DNA of 64,000 nucleotides from Mastigias papua (Eukaryota; Cnidaria; Scyphozoa; Rhizostomeae; Mastigiidae), in contig OZ025277.1 in NCBI GenBank assembly GCA_964019165.1, positions 11,725,534 through 11,789,533 on the forward strand. The letters are read 5' to 3'. The position numbers and the translations under genes are program-made. The notes below the pieces were generated by a model, which was not told the origin of the DNA, made no database searches, and was given only the letters and a program-made list of their open reading frames with translations. Position 1 is the stretch's first letter. Each line of letters starts with the position of its first letter. Below, piece by piece: positions 30,712-42,810 of this stretch.

Positions 30712-30786
30712 GCTGTTAATATATCTGGGAGTGTATTGCAGTTACATGCTGTTAATATATTTGGGAATGTATTGCAGTTACATGCA
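30712..30786. repeat. 36-bp tandem duplication
   Basis: Two copies of a unit starting GCTGTTAATATAT and ending TTGCAGTTACAT, with small differences. Confidence 0.75.
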
Positions 30787-31024
30787 ATAGTTTTACAATG
30801 ATTCACCATTTTTGACAATCTCGCCAACACAATACCGTGAATAATAGAAATATTGCCCCGGCATCCTTGTCAACAACGTTTGACACACTGAACGAAGTTT
30901 ACAGAAAATCAAGACTTGCGATGATGGCTGACGAAACATTATCTTCAAAATGACACATTGCTTCACCGAAGGTTGATCTGTTAACAGGGGTGCCTGTAAC
31001 CTTGCATGTATCCACACACTGTTT

Positions 31025-31640
31025 TATAAAAACATAGTCTACAAGAATATCAAGGCTCAAAATCATTGAAATTTAAGAATAAGTTAAGAATGAAGCAAGG
31101 CTCAAGCTTCGCCAAGGGTTAGATGTTTTGCTTATTCGAGGGTCAAAATGCTATGAAGAGACTCAGCAATTCTTCGGAGAGTGTCAGTTAAACACTATTT
31201 ATTAGTATTATTATTATTAACGTTACTATTAGATGTACTTACTATATATTCTGTTGCCGCAATAAATCATGGACAAATCCCGACTTATTAGAAATATGAA
31301 AATCATTATTATTATTATTTTTATTTTTATTTAATTTTTTTTCTATACTCGTTACTATTGATGTTATCTACTTTATATATTTTTTTATGTAATCTATGCT
31401 TGTTTAGTATACCTGACAGCCAGTTGTACGTTGCCTAATTTAGTGAGACGTATGATTGTAGTATTTAGTTGATATATTTTATAAATTCAAAGTTTTAAAA
31501 AAAACATAGCCTATACGAGTAGTAATACTCAGAATCACAAAAGTTAAAAAATATTTAGAAATAATCTTAGACTCAAAATCAAATAACTTTAGATATTAAG
31601 GGTCGGAAAAAATGAGCTATTCTTATAAAACAAGTGTGTT
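31025..31640. mobile_element. 'ATTCTTAAG' MITE, inverted copy with an insertion
   Basis: 31025-31115 and 31500-31640 match the two halves of the family in reverse orientation. The 31190-31490 part between them (ATT-rich runs) has no match in the other copies and may be inserted sequence. Confidence 0.5.
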
Positions 31641-32077
31641 GATTGGAATAGCTTGTATACGATATAGCGTGTGGCTGTGTGATTTACCCAAAGAAGGGCC
31701 TACAGCACCCCTCCTTAACTTTTTACCATAGCACCCCTTTCTGGCATGTAGTCACTTGCTATGAATTCCACTTTCTACTTTTATACAAAGTGAGTAGGCA
31801 AACAAACTAGGCTATACAAGTTCTTTGGTTAATTTATAAGAGAGTTTGCCACGTAAAGCAAAGAAATAACAGCCAATGCACATGGCAGTGGCAAACTGCA
31901 AACCAGGTATCTAATTCTTAATCGAACAGTACTTAAAATTATTTGCAACGTAGACTTTTTAGTAGTGATTGAATAGCATCATGGATGCCGGAGAGCGTGT
32001 CAGAATATGCAAAGGAGCAAGGGGGTTAGAGGTACCTTTCTTTGACAAAGATAGTTATGATATTTGTACCATTTTAA

Positions 32078-34877
32078 GGTAGTAATATGGCATTATAATT
32101 TCAAATTTTCCACTTTTTGTAAAAAAACTGTACTGGTCCAAAAATTATCCTAGAATCAGGAAACGATGACTATCTTGGCAAAGGAAGCCTTGAATGTGAG
32201 CAAAAAAGTAAAGTTTGGTGACTACTCCAAATTTGTGCTCCATAGTTACGCCTTAGCAACCGTCACTGAGCCCAAAAAACATGCAACTTTCATTCTTTTT
32301 CATATTGAATTTTCGTGCTTCTGATCCCCTGATCCCCCACTAATGCAGCCTCATTCTACTCCATATTTCCATCATCAGAAAGAGGTTAGAGTGCCTTTTG
32401 AAACGTAAATAAATGGTAGTAAATATACAATCCGACAAGTAGCAACATTACAGCAGGAGTTATCATTACGCAAGAATCCTGTAGGATGGGAAATAAGAGA
32501 AATAAGAGAAAGCCGTTTAAGCCAAGATTTCGGGGCAACCAGCATACTGAAGCTACAGTGAGAGCGAATGCATCAGCAAACTCAAAGTTGCCGGGCGACC
32601 AGGATAGGCCCATCGCTCTTTCGACACCGACTTCTCTATCAGAAGCTACTACTTCCGGCAATCGAGAGACTCCTGTCTGCCGTAGCTACAAGAAAATAAA
32701 GCGCCATGATAAAAGCGATTATAAAGAAACTTGCGACTCATTCTTCTTTTTTATGAATATGCAAGTTCTTAAAAGTCTTGTTCAAAAAATTGGTTCCTGT
32801 CCTGATTGCCAATCGGCTGCTCTTGAACTTCATCACATGCCAAGTTACAAGATGGGGCTTTCACTCAACTTCAGCTTGACTTGTAAGTGCTGTGAATGGT
32901 CTTATAGTTTCTACTCTTCTCCAAAACTTGAAAAATGTACCCCTGGCCTTGATAGACATATTATTAACCTGCAAACTGTATTAGCCTTTAGAGAAATAGG
33001 AAGGGGTTATGAAGCTATAAAGACCTTTTCAGCTTGCATGGGCATGCCCCAGCCAATGACACCTAGTGTTTACTCGTCAATCAATGACACTGTCGGGTTG
33101 GCTTATGAAGCTGTTGCCCAGCAAAGCATGAAAGAAGCAGCAGATGAACTTAGAACAACTGAAATGACTGCTGATGAAGAGATTCTTGACACTCAGGTAA
33201 CAATTGATGGCACTTGGCAAAAACGAGGGCATTCTTCTTTAAATGGTGTGGTTGTAGCCTGCTCAAAAAATGCAAAAGTCATAGATTGTCAAGTTATGTC
33301 GAAGCATTGCAAGTCTTGCCAGATTTGGTCCAGAAGACAAGGAACACCTGAGTATGATAACTGGCAACAGAACCATAATTGCAGCATCAACCATAGGAAA
33401 TCAGCTGGTGCCATGGAAGGAGATGGAGCAGTGGCAATATTCAGTAGATCCATTGAACTGCATAAAATGAGATACCTACATTACATTGGGGATGGTGACA
33501 CTTGTTCCTTTCTACAAGTTTGTGAGTCAAAGCCATATGGTGAGCTGATCCCTGAAAAGTTGGAGTGTGTTGGGCATATACAGAAGCGGCTTGGGACAGA
33601 ATGGCTACGAAAATTGAGAAATGATCTCAAAGGAAAAAAGCTGGAGGATGGAAAAATGATATCAGGCAGGGGAAGACTAACAGATAAAGCTATAAATGTG
33701 CTACAAAACTACTTTGGAATGGCCATCAGGCAGAACACAGCAAATGTAGGACTAATGAAAAGAGCAATTGGAGCAGTATTGTATCATTGTAGTGATATTG
33801 ATGATACTACCCGACATCAGTTTTGCCCAAAGAATGAAAGTGGATGGTGCAAATGGCAACAAGATAAGATCAATGGGACATGCAAACACAAAAACAACTT
33901 AAATCTCCCAAGCTGCATCAAAAGATTACTTGAGCCTATATTTCGTGACCTCAGCAAAGACGAACTTTTGGAAAAGTGTCTTCATGGTCAAACCCAGAAT
34001 GCCAATGAGGCATTTAATTCTATATTGTGGAAAAAATGCCCTAAAGAGATCTTTGTTGGAAGAAGCACTCTAGAGCTTGCTACTTATTCTGCAATAATCA
34101 CGTACAATGATGGGTTTGAAAGGCTTAGTGATGTACTTTCTAAACTCGGCCTTGAAGTATCTATGTACTTTTTTGATGGTGCTGCAAAGAAAAACAACCA
34201 AAGAATAGCCAGTTGCATGAAAAGATCCTCTGAAAAGGGAAAAAAGAGAAGGAAAATACTCAGGGCTACCAGAAAAGGATTCACTGATAAAGAGAAAGAG
34301 GAAGAAGGTGGAGAATCTTACATAACTGGTGGCTTTTAAAGATGTAATGGTCATATTAGACTTTCTTTTCCGTTTTTCTAGCAGTAACATTTCACATCTA
34401 AAAAATGTCATTTCTCATAAAGTAATCATAGGAGAATAGTGAAACTTGGTGATTTTACAAAATATAGCTAGTTTTAGTGAAAGCACCAAAAAAACCTGGA
34501 ATAATTTGTAATATATCATTAATATGCAGCCTTTCATTTAATGAACAGTAAGCAAAATCATACTGTCTTGGAAAATCTATTGCAAAAAATAGAAAAACCT
34601 ATCCTAGAACAATTTTTGGTGGTGCTTTCACTCAATAGTGACATATTCTATATTAGCAGTGAATTTCAGAACTCTGTGACAATCACTTCTCATATTATTA
34701 GATTTTTTGTGATGACACTTACACTTAATTTATGTTAATTTATGCTAAGTTAGTCATGCATAAATTACTTCAAATTGAAATTTTTACTCATATTTCAATT
34801 TCTGGCAACATTTCATGATATTAATCAAACCACCAAACTACAATGAATAAGACTATATTTAATGCCATATTGCCACC
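32078..34877. mobile_element. Complete Kolobok-type DNA transposon (2,800 bp)
   Basis: The ends are inverted repeats: GGTAGTAATATGGCATTA at the left and, reversed, GGTGGCAATATGGCATTA at the right (16 of 18 match). TTAA flanks both ends (32074-32077 and 34878-34881), the target duplication of Kolobok and of piggyBac; the transposase decides for Kolobok. A second, internal inverted pair (CCAAAAATTATCCTAG near 32138 and its partner near 34602-34619) lies inside the ends. One uninterrupted transposase frame fills most of the element, so it may be autonomous. Confidence 0.85.
32486..34339 (+). CDS. Kolobok / Mutator-like-domain DDE transposase, intact
   Basis: Single-exon 617-residue protein that would cut and paste its own element in the nucleus. 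A basic N-terminus is followed by a Cys motif (CPDC at 105-108 and CKCC at 133-136), likely zinc-binding. The catalytic core shows IDGTW with Asp241, then RGHSSLNG, SAGAMEGDGA, YIGDGDT with Asp336 and Asp338 (one is the second catalytic Asp), a CVGH motif (C361-x2-H364) of the C/D(2)H type, and NEAFNS with Glu508. These make a full DDE triad. The tail (570-617) is Lys/Arg-rich and may include a nuclear signal. The family matches the 'Mutator-like transposase' domain common in invertebrates; TTAA ends place it in Kolobok. The frame has no break. Confidence 0.85.
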   Translation: MGNKRNKRKPFKPRFRGNQHTEATVRANASANSKLPGDQDRPIALSTPTSLSEATTSGNRETPVCRSYKKIKRHDKSDYKETCDSFFFFMNMQVLKSLVQKIGSCPDCQSAALELHHMPSYKMGLSLNFSLTCKCCEWSYSFYSSPKLEKCTPGLDRHIINLQTVLAFREIGRGYEAIKTFSACMGMPQPMTPSVYSSINDTVGLAYEAVAQQSMKEAADELRTTEMTADEEILDTQVTIDGTWQKRGHSSLNGVVVACSKNAKVIDCQVMSKHCKSCQIWSRRQGTPEYDNWQQNHNCSINHRKSAGAMEGDGAVAIFSRSIELHKMRYLHYIGDGDTCSFLQVCESKPYGELIPEKLECVGHIQKRLGTEWLRKLRNDLKGKKLEDGKMISGRGRLTDKAINVLQNYFGMAIRQNTANVGLMKRAIGAVLYHCSDIDDTTRHQFCPKNESGWCKWQQDKINGTCKHKNNLNLPSCIKRLLEPIFRDLSKDELLEKCLHGQTQNANEAFNSILWKKCPKEIFVGRSTLELATYSAIITYNDGFERLSDVLSKLGLEVSMYFFDGAAKKNNQRIASCMKRSSEKGKKRRKILRATRKGFTDKEKEEEGGESYITGGF

Positions 34878-37543
34878 TTAAGCATGCTGTCATAATTGTA
34901 ATTGGCACGTTGTGCAGCTTCAACTTACTAAATTTCCAACGATGAAGCCTTATTGTTTAGGGGGTCATGATCCCCGGCCTCCCTCTGATTCCACCACCGG
35001 AATTGCATTATTCTTAGGGGAAAAATTATTCGGAAAAAGGAATTTCCCTACACAAAGGAAAGGTGCACTGCTCTATTCCAGTGATATATTGACCATCGCT
35101 GTACGCTGATGTTTCTTGTCAGTGAATTGTGAAACCTCTCTGTGAACTTTGATAGCACTTTCTGAGGTACGAAGGTCAGGTTCGTTTTTGGAGGGTGAAA
35201 AAGGGTGTTTTTACTTCATAATTATCTCTGTAGGTTTGCATGATAGGCGGGAAGAAAATCAGGACAGCTGAAGGTGCTACATTTCATCATACCCGGGGGG
35301 GTGTGGGATATCACACCCCTGGGAGAAACAATATATCTGCAGAACGTGCCTTTTATCGGCAAATCCTATACTTTTTCGCTAAATAATGTGGCATGCTGGC
35401 ACATACACACTTCTTTTAAATAATAATAACTTTGTTTAATGTTAGTATTACAATAGTACTGATAACTAATACGTACTAACATACAGGAATGCAAATTGCA
35501 TTATGAAAACTACTGCTACCTGTTGCAGGCCATGCAGGCATATTCGTTTTATGAGAACCATTTGTCACTGGCATTTTGAACTGTCTTATATTGTTTAGCA
35601 GTTTTATATCATCTGGGAAAGAGGTCCAAAACTTTGGCCCTATGAATCTGCGGGACTTAATTCCACATCTAGTGCTTTTGACCTCAGGAATTCATATAAA
35701 GAGTATTCATCATGCGAAGGTCATGATTTGAAGATTTCGGGATAAAGCAGTTTTTACAAGAAAACGGGGTTCAGATTATATAGTGTTTCTAGGGCAAATT
35801 GTCAAACTGAATGAATATGGACCATGGTAAGTTTAGTCTTATTTAGTAGTTCATCACAAGTTGATGAATAATATGATAGTGCTAGGCGAATTGATCTTTT
35901 CCATTTTCTACTTAAGAGGACAGTAACTGAAATGACAAAGGATAAACAAGTTTATGATTACAAGATTCTCTTGACTGTCCATGTATCTCGCTAACCTTTT
36001 AAGACAGCTGAATCAAAGTTTAGCAAATCATCGATTTGGACACCAAGAAGGGTTACTGTGTCTGTTACTCCAATTTTGAATTCATTGTTTATTACAAATC
36101 CTTCAATATTTGTATGCTTTTGCTAACTACCAGATATTTGAATTTACTTGGGTTGGCTGTCATATAATTATGGTAGTGTTTATTTCAACTAATCTATTTG
36201 GTTCTTCATTACTGCTAGCAGAAACTGTGATTATATTATTATCTGCAAAGTTGCACGCAAAGACTTATTGTTAACTATAAGGAAGATGTCATTTATAAAA
36301 ATATTAAGAAAAGTAGGCCAAGAATTGATCCTTGTAGTACTCCTTGGTTTTGGGAGCCCCATGTGCCACAGTAGCCGCCTAACTTCACATATTGCTCTCT
36401 GTCTGTGAGGTAGCTCTTTATTAGTGTAAGGGAGTTGCTACTTACACCATAAGCATGTAATTTTTCAATAAGCAGATTTATTGGGAGACAATCAAATGCT
36501 TTTGATAGGTCTATGAGAAAAACTGCAATTACATTTGTCCCTCTCTAAATCAGTTTTCCAATCTGCTATTAGTCTCATCAATGCATGTTGAGACGAGAAG
36601 CACTTACAATAAGTGCATAGAAACTTTGGAAAGTAGTTTTCCAAAAAGGTAGACAACTGTTGTTCAATTGCCTTCTCAATGACTTCGGAATGTAAAAGCA
36701 CTTATTGAATGGTAGCTTTTCTAGCTACTTGGATTATTTTGCTTGCAGACAGGAATAACAATTGACTTTTTTAAAGAGATAGGACAGACTCATTGGAGGA
36801 TACACTGGTTACTAATGCCTGATAAGGGTTTGGCAATGATGTCAGCGCTGATTTTTACGAACTTTGCATCTATAGAATCATGACCCTAAGATTTTTTACT
36901 GTTAAGGTTAGCAAGTATGCGTTTTATACGACCCTCATTGGTTAGTTACAATTCAAAAACAGTTGTGTACTTTCAGTTCCTCTTAATATTTGCTATGCTG
37001 TTATGAGCTTTATACTTTTCAATTATATGGTTTATAAATGAATGAGAGTCATAACTAATATCCATGTGATCAGTTAATGCTTGGTTGCCAACAGAAAGGA
37101 AAAATTCATTCGTAATCTCAGTAATGCGTTGTGGATCGGTGCCAATGCAATCATTTTCTAGTAAGCACATGTCTGAATCACTTTTACTTTTTTCAGGGAA
37201 GAAGGGCTTAAACTTTAACCAGAACGCTTTTGAAGCTTAAGTGGCATTTTGGCAAAATGCTCTTGAAATATTCAGATTTTGCCTTCTGTCTCATGGTAGC
37301 TAAGTGCTGTTTATATTTTTCAAAATTTATTTGTGTTTGGCATTTGTTTAACCTATTTTTTAGTTTCGTGCGAAGTTTCATAACTTTACCGATGTGTACT
37401 TTGCTAGAGGCCTGTTGTTTGCTCCAGCTAATCTCTTTCGAGAGGAGCATGCATGTTAACAACAGATACGAAATGTCTCTCAAATATTCAGAATGATTGT
37501 TCAGTACAGGACTCTTGGTTGAACTTGCTAAGGTCCCTATAAT

Positions 37544-37729
37544 CAGGGACAGTGCTAGGAAATTTTCGAGGGGGTGTCAGGTCTCGAGTTGCCGAGTAGT
37601 AACTTTTGCTGTCTACACTCTTCGTCTGCCAATTGGCCAACTGAAAATTCAGATCTGCCTAGTAATTTGCCAGTTTGCGATCCTCGGGGGAGTGTCACAT
37701 CCCCACAACCCACCGTAGCACCACTCCTG
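37544..37729. mobile_element. 186-bp hAT-type MITE inside the dead LINE
   Basis: Left end CAGGGACAGTGCTAGG; right end reversed CAGGAGTGGTGCTACGG. The 8 bases CCTATAAT flank both sides exactly (37536-37543 and 37730-37737). It is non-coding and disrupts the LINE. Confidence 0.8.
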
Positions 37730-38300
37730 CCTATAATGAATAACTTTTTGCATGAATTTTAGGAAAATTTGATTTCCGTGTAGTTAACATAATTTGTGAG
37801 AATCACTCAAGCCTGTTTCAATTGCTTTGCTGTGTTTAAATTGTGCTTATTTGTAAGTTAAGATGGCATCAGGGATAAAGGATTAAAGTTTGGTTTATGA
37901 CATGTTGGTTTCTTTATTAGATTTGATAGTCCTAAGGTGGTAATTATTGTTTTTAGATGCGAGTCATCTGGTGTAAGATTAAGATCACCAATTTTCATGC
38001 ATTGATTTGCATAAATTAGAATAATTATACGATCAGCTTTATTAATAGAAAATGTATGATTCATGATCGAGAATGAGACTATCATAATTGAGACTAGTCG
38101 TATGTTATCCAAGGTGCTCTCATACACCAATTATGATAAAACTATTGTAATTTGTACTGCCTTTGTCAAGCATGTCTATGATTGAGTTTTGAAATAATTC
38201 ATTGTTTGAGCTTGGAAGGTTTCAAGCTTCTACAAGAGCCCATTTTGCTTTTTGAGAATAAACTCAATGCAAATTGTTTCTATTTTATCATCTTCTAGAC

Positions 38301-38483
38301 ACCATACCCACCACATGTTTGAGAGCTCTAATCAGGTCTGTTTTCTCCCAACGTAATTGACCAATCAGCAAGCAAAATGGGCCTAGTCTTAGCATGTGTG
38401 GTCAGAAACCTGCAAGGGGAATGGTGAATTAGGTTGGGAGAACGTAGACCTTACAGGGTTCTCAAACATTTGGCGGCTATGCT
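38301..38483. mobile_element. 183-bp fold-back MITE with 9-bp duplication, copy 1
   Basis: CTTCTAGAC is repeated exactly on both sides (38292-38300 and 38484-38492). The element is almost a full palindrome, with about 85-bp arms starting ACCATACCCACCACATG and, reversed, AGCATAGCCGCCAAATG. A 9-bp duplication and long arms suggest the Mutator superfamily. It is inserted in the dead LINE. The second copy is at 44693-44874. Confidence 0.85.
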
Positions 38484-39035
38484 CTTCTAGACTGTTCATT
38501 ATCTACTTATAATCTTGCTTCTGACATAAACACGTATTCCTCCTTTATTGGCATTTCTGTCTAATCTATAAGGGGCTTTGTACCCTGTTATTAGAAACCG
38601 ACTAGTAGGGAAAATATCATCTATCTTTGTTTCACTGATTACAACACAATCCAATGAGCTTACTGTAAGTAAAACTCTAAGTTCAACGAACTTATTTCTT
38701 ATAATATGTATATCAAGATGAGTCAGAGTTGGGTTTTTGGAACATTTTATATGAATATCTTTGAGGTCTGTAAAGACTGAAAACTCATTATCAGCTTCGT
38801 TTACTGTGGTTTATAAGATTTTCACAGAGTTTAACCATTTGTTTGCCTTGATGCAATCTCTGAACTTACAGGCAAATCTGCCGGCGCTCCAGACTTGTTT
38901 AAATGTAGAACACTATTATTTAATTGATTAGTGTTAACATCATCATTATTGAGAAGGTTAGTGTTTGTTTCTGAGCAGATCTTATTGAGTACTCCATTAA
39001 GTTGGTCAATTTGTGTATGTAAATCGGTATTCCTA

Positions 39036-39165
39036 GAAGAATATCAAGGCTCAAAGTCACTGAAATTGAAGACTAAATTGAGAATGTTCTTTAAGCTCAA
39101 AATCAAACAATTTGAGAATATTGAGGCTCAATGAAAAATTAGATAGTCTTATTAAACAAAGTGTG
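39036..39165. mobile_element. 'ATTCTTAAG' MITE, partial inverted copy
   Basis: It matches the inner part of the family (AATATCAAGGCTCAAAG, ending near GATAGTCTTATTAAACAA). It is truncated against the LINE fragment. Confidence 0.5.
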
Positions 39166-40914
39166 TGGCAACTTTCACATATATCACAAATTGTATTCCA
39201 AATAGGTATCTAGCACGTTGTCGGCAATATTAAAAGCGTATTGAACAGTCTCCATTGCGCTATCAGAAATCATAACCACGCCCATTTATTGGATGCCACG
39301 CCCATATCATTTGCAAAGTATTACAGTACACTTCTCCCCTCTCTGGGAGCAGCAATAAATCTGGTGACGGAATTTCGCAATGGCAGACAGAGATGTCTTT
39401 CATAACACTTGTTTAGGACATAACACTTCAGCGAACGCTAAATCGATCATCTCGCGACTTTCCTCATATATCAAAAGCCCATAAATGTCTTATTTCTCGG
39501 AAAGGATTTATATGAATGAACCCAAGGCATAGATGCTTCAACAAGCGCTCTAATGCTGATGGCAATGAAGGTATTGATAGTTCATTATGATAAATTTAGC
39601 TTGATATTTTTCATCATCTTTGCATGACGGATGATTTTCATCATCTTTTCATCATCATACTTGGCATGCTGAAAAGCTTCATGCTCGAAGTTAAAAGTCA
39701 AGCTAGCAGGTTAAGAAACTCTTCCAGAAAGCATGCTGCATCGAAACAAAATAGACTGGTACAATAACTTTAGCAATTTACAACCAATATCAACATTGCG
39801 AGCATTAGCATCTGTTAAGGCGCATCGTTGTGACCTGGCTAAGTTTAATTCTTCGTTCTGTCTACTTTAATCAAAACTGTAATAAAAGTTAAAAAGTACG
39901 TATTATCTATAAGCAGATGTCTTTGAAGGTATTCAAGGATTCTGATCTTCATAATCTTATATCAGTAGATGCTATGACTGGTTTTTAAGATAATCATTAA
40001 ATATCTTAGCTCATCGGCGTGCGACAAGTCAACAAAATGGTTAGATTCACAAAAGGACTCAGGCAACCAATTACGTATTTCGCGAAAGTTGTATAAAACC
40101 AGTTCTAAGACAATTACAATAATATCATTAGGAAATTTGAATAGCAACCAGATCCAATAAATAAATGACCTTAAGTTAACTTGTATTGAATTCCCATTAT
40201 AACAAGAGTTGTACAATTTAATTACATGTTAAAATTTAGTAATTTTTCAAACCGCATGTGACAGTTTTGGTTTGCTGACGATGGGATCTGATGTCATGGC
40301 TTTCTCCTACGCGCAATACATTAATCTCAGCCATAATTCGCTATAACCTTTGTTGTTTTCTGTGATCTACAGAATTCAGAATTCTTGCATAGACCGAATG
40401 AAGTTTAAGTTATTCGGCTTTCAAAGGCACTGAAGTAAGCCCTAGGTAGATCTGAATCACTATGCTGCATACAGCAAAAACCCCACATAAAAGAACATCC
40501 CTTTTATGGACCTAAGCTAAAAAGGTTTTTTTAAGTCATATGTACCGATAATTGTGGGTAGTAATTCATGATTAAAGTTTTGTCCTGCTTAGTATCAATT
40601 CAAAAATTGTCTCCTTCTCTTGAAAGAAAGCTCCCAGTTTCCTTGCTGAACTAGCTAAGATAAAATTTCTTATCTTGCTTATAGGAATCTGAAGAATTCT
40701 AGGCTACAAGTCCTTAAATGCTGTGGTTGTTTTATGCGGGCTTCTACTGTACCCAATTCTTTATGCAATAGTTAACCACTTCTTTATACATATGCCAACA
40801 TATGTCATAGACAAATGCTTTAATAAATGAATAAAGGTATCAAATATGATACAGGAAGTTTGTTTCATGTTGGTAACAGACTATTGTAATTACACACTTT
40901 TTTGCTAAGAATGC

Positions 40915-41262
40915 CTAATTCTTCACTGAGCCTCAATATTCTTAAGTTGTTTTGATTTTAAGCCTGAGAATATTTTAAAATCATTCTTAATTTTAGCGAT
41001 TTTGAGCATTAATTCTCGTACAGAAACGTAAAAGTGTGTAACTAACACTCCCTGAAGTGTTGCTGAGTCCCATTGTAGTGTAACAAGTTCCTGACAGGAT
41101 AAGAGAAACCCAATTTGCTTTGTTTTTTAAAACAAAGCTCAAAGCAGCAAGAAATCTAAACTTTGGTGAAGCCTGAGCCTTGCATTATTCTTAAATTATT
41201 CTTAAATTTAAAGAGAATTTGAGCTTTGATATTCTTATGGACTATATTCGTAAAAAAAGAAC
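40915..41262. mobile_element. 'ATTCTTAAG' MITE, copy 2
   Basis: It starts CTGAGCCTCAATATTC and ends GACTATATTCGTAAAA. It is collinear with copies 1 and 3, including a shared CTCCCTGAAG interior with copy 3. Confidence 0.65.
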
Positions 41263-41546
41263 TGTGAAACTAGTTATATTTCAGTTCTACTAACAAACTT
41301 CTAACGAACTCATATAGGAATAATCAAGCCAATCCTGATATACTGAGACAAATAGCATACCTCGAGCCTACATGACTCTGGTAGATAACCTTTCCCTTCT
41401 AAAAAGCTGTAGAAAAATGAAGCAAAGAATAGCTAGTTTTGCGTAAGTGATTTTAGGACATCTGCCAATACACAGAGGTCTTTCTTTGTTTTGTATCTTA
41501 TCTGCGACAAAAATCAATGAAACAACATTATCCTGAATCGTCGATA

Positions 41547-42438
41547 TGCACGCCTTTTTAAAGAAACCAGTTTATAAGAAACCCAGTGCTAGACACCCTA
41601 ACATTTAGGAAACTTTTAGAACTACAAGGAAAGAGTTAGGAAACTTTAGCAACTTTAGCAACATCTTTCCCAGTTTCGGAAATACATTTTTCCTCCAGAA
41701 ATGTAAAAATGTCCACTACAGTACTCTCCAGTCCGGAATAGAAGGGGGGGTGGCAATAAGCGGGGGGGTTGGAAAAAAGTCTCAAAGTAAATAAGCGGGG
41801 GGTTGCAATAAGCGGGGGGGTGGAAAAGCTCCAAGGTGAATGTCTATGGGGTGGGCTGTTATTAATGGATGTGGACAGAAGACCAACATATGCACCAGAT
41901 AAAAAACTTTTAACTTTTTGAAAAACAATTTATTGCGTTTATTACATATTTCTAGCATGCTAAAAATGTGTCTATAATCGGCGTTCAGAATGACATCATC
42001 ATTGGCACAACTGTCGGCTGAGTTTTCAGTGCTTCTTGCAGCAATTACGCATTTCACGATAGCATTTTTTCAGCACAACAAACATTCACAACGAGTTACT
42101 TTCTCCGGACAATTCTTGGTCTGGTTGGGAAAATGTCCTCTTGGCTCAAAATTAATAAGCGGGGGGGGGTTGCAATAAGAATGTCCTGGTGTGCATTTTT
42201 CGAAAAAATAAATAGTCGGGGGGGGGGACGTCTATTCCGGACTGGAGAGTATGTTTTTGTGCTTAAAGACCAGTAAACCATATGGAAAGATAATGTGTTT
42301 ATATTTTGTATTCACTAAAATGTTGTTCAGTAAGGTAAGGAAACTTTTAAGAAACTTTTAGAACTAAAATGTGGTCAGAAATTAAGAAACTTTTAACTAA
42401 TGGGCCTTGAGCCCAGGATTCTTATAAAAAGACGTGCA
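41547..42438. mobile_element. 'TGCACG...GAAACTT' MITE carrying a nested element
   Basis: The left end TGCACGCCTTTTTAAAG and the reversed right end TGCACGTCTTTTTATAAG are inverted repeats, each bordered by TA. About 360 bp is its own sequence (GAAACTTTTAGAACTA units); the remainder is the 532-bp element at 41722-42253. The copy at 42811-43174 is inverted and lacks the insert. Confidence 0.75.
41722..42253. mobile_element. 532-bp MITE with CTCTCCAGTCCGG ends, copy B (nested)
   Basis: Ends CTCTCCAGTCCGGAATAGA bordered by TA, same length as copy A at 27773-28304 but in the opposite orientation. It sits inside the MITE at 41547-42438, so it inserted later. Short open frames of both copies are alike, which reflects shared ancestry and not proven coding. 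Confidence 0.85.
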
Positions 42439-42810
42439 TAGTCCAAACATTTTGCTGCCGAGGATCAACTTGGGCACTTTCAAATACGCAGAGGAACGAT
42501 TTAATCAATTATGCGACAATGCAGGGAAAGGATATTTGTAAACGAACATAGCACTCAGTAACAAAAATCATTCCAAATGTTTTATCAACAAATTTATTAT
42601 TGTTTTCCTACCAATGAAATATTCAGCCTGCAATCTTTTATGATAACTACTCTGTGTATTTTAATTTGTTGAAAAATATCGAAACGCAGGTTCACGTATA
42701 AAGAAGTCAATAATTCATAAAGCTGACCGGTCCTCTTGTTTGAGTGTCGGAAGAGTGTGATATAGCCGATAATCTAAAAATCCTAATATCCTCCACAGAA
42801 GCTATCGTTA

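Larger units (their letters stand above)
35406..39034 (-). pseudogene. Decayed LINE (APE endonuclease + reverse transcriptase), interrupted
   Basis: Fragments in several frames follow the order of a CR1/L2/jockey-like non-LTR element on the minus strand. A coiled N-terminal stretch is at 38870-39030. Endonuclease pieces are at 38520-38690 (VVISETKID...YRLDRN) and 37860-38030 (GDLNLTPDD). The pre-RT helix is at 37208-37483 and RT core pieces at 36300-36700 (STQHAL-like FSSQHALMRLIADW, then DLSKAFDCLP and GVLQGSILG). The C-terminal part is near 35570-35660 (FWTSFPDDIK-like), and an AAT-rich tail is at 35406-35425. Many frameshifts and stops make it dead. Two MITEs (37544-37729, 38301-38483) split it. 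Confidence 0.8.

Noticed and set aside
32386..32661. Minus-strand 91-codon frame at the start of the transposase
   Set aside because: Antisense shadow of the Kolobok transposase reading frame.
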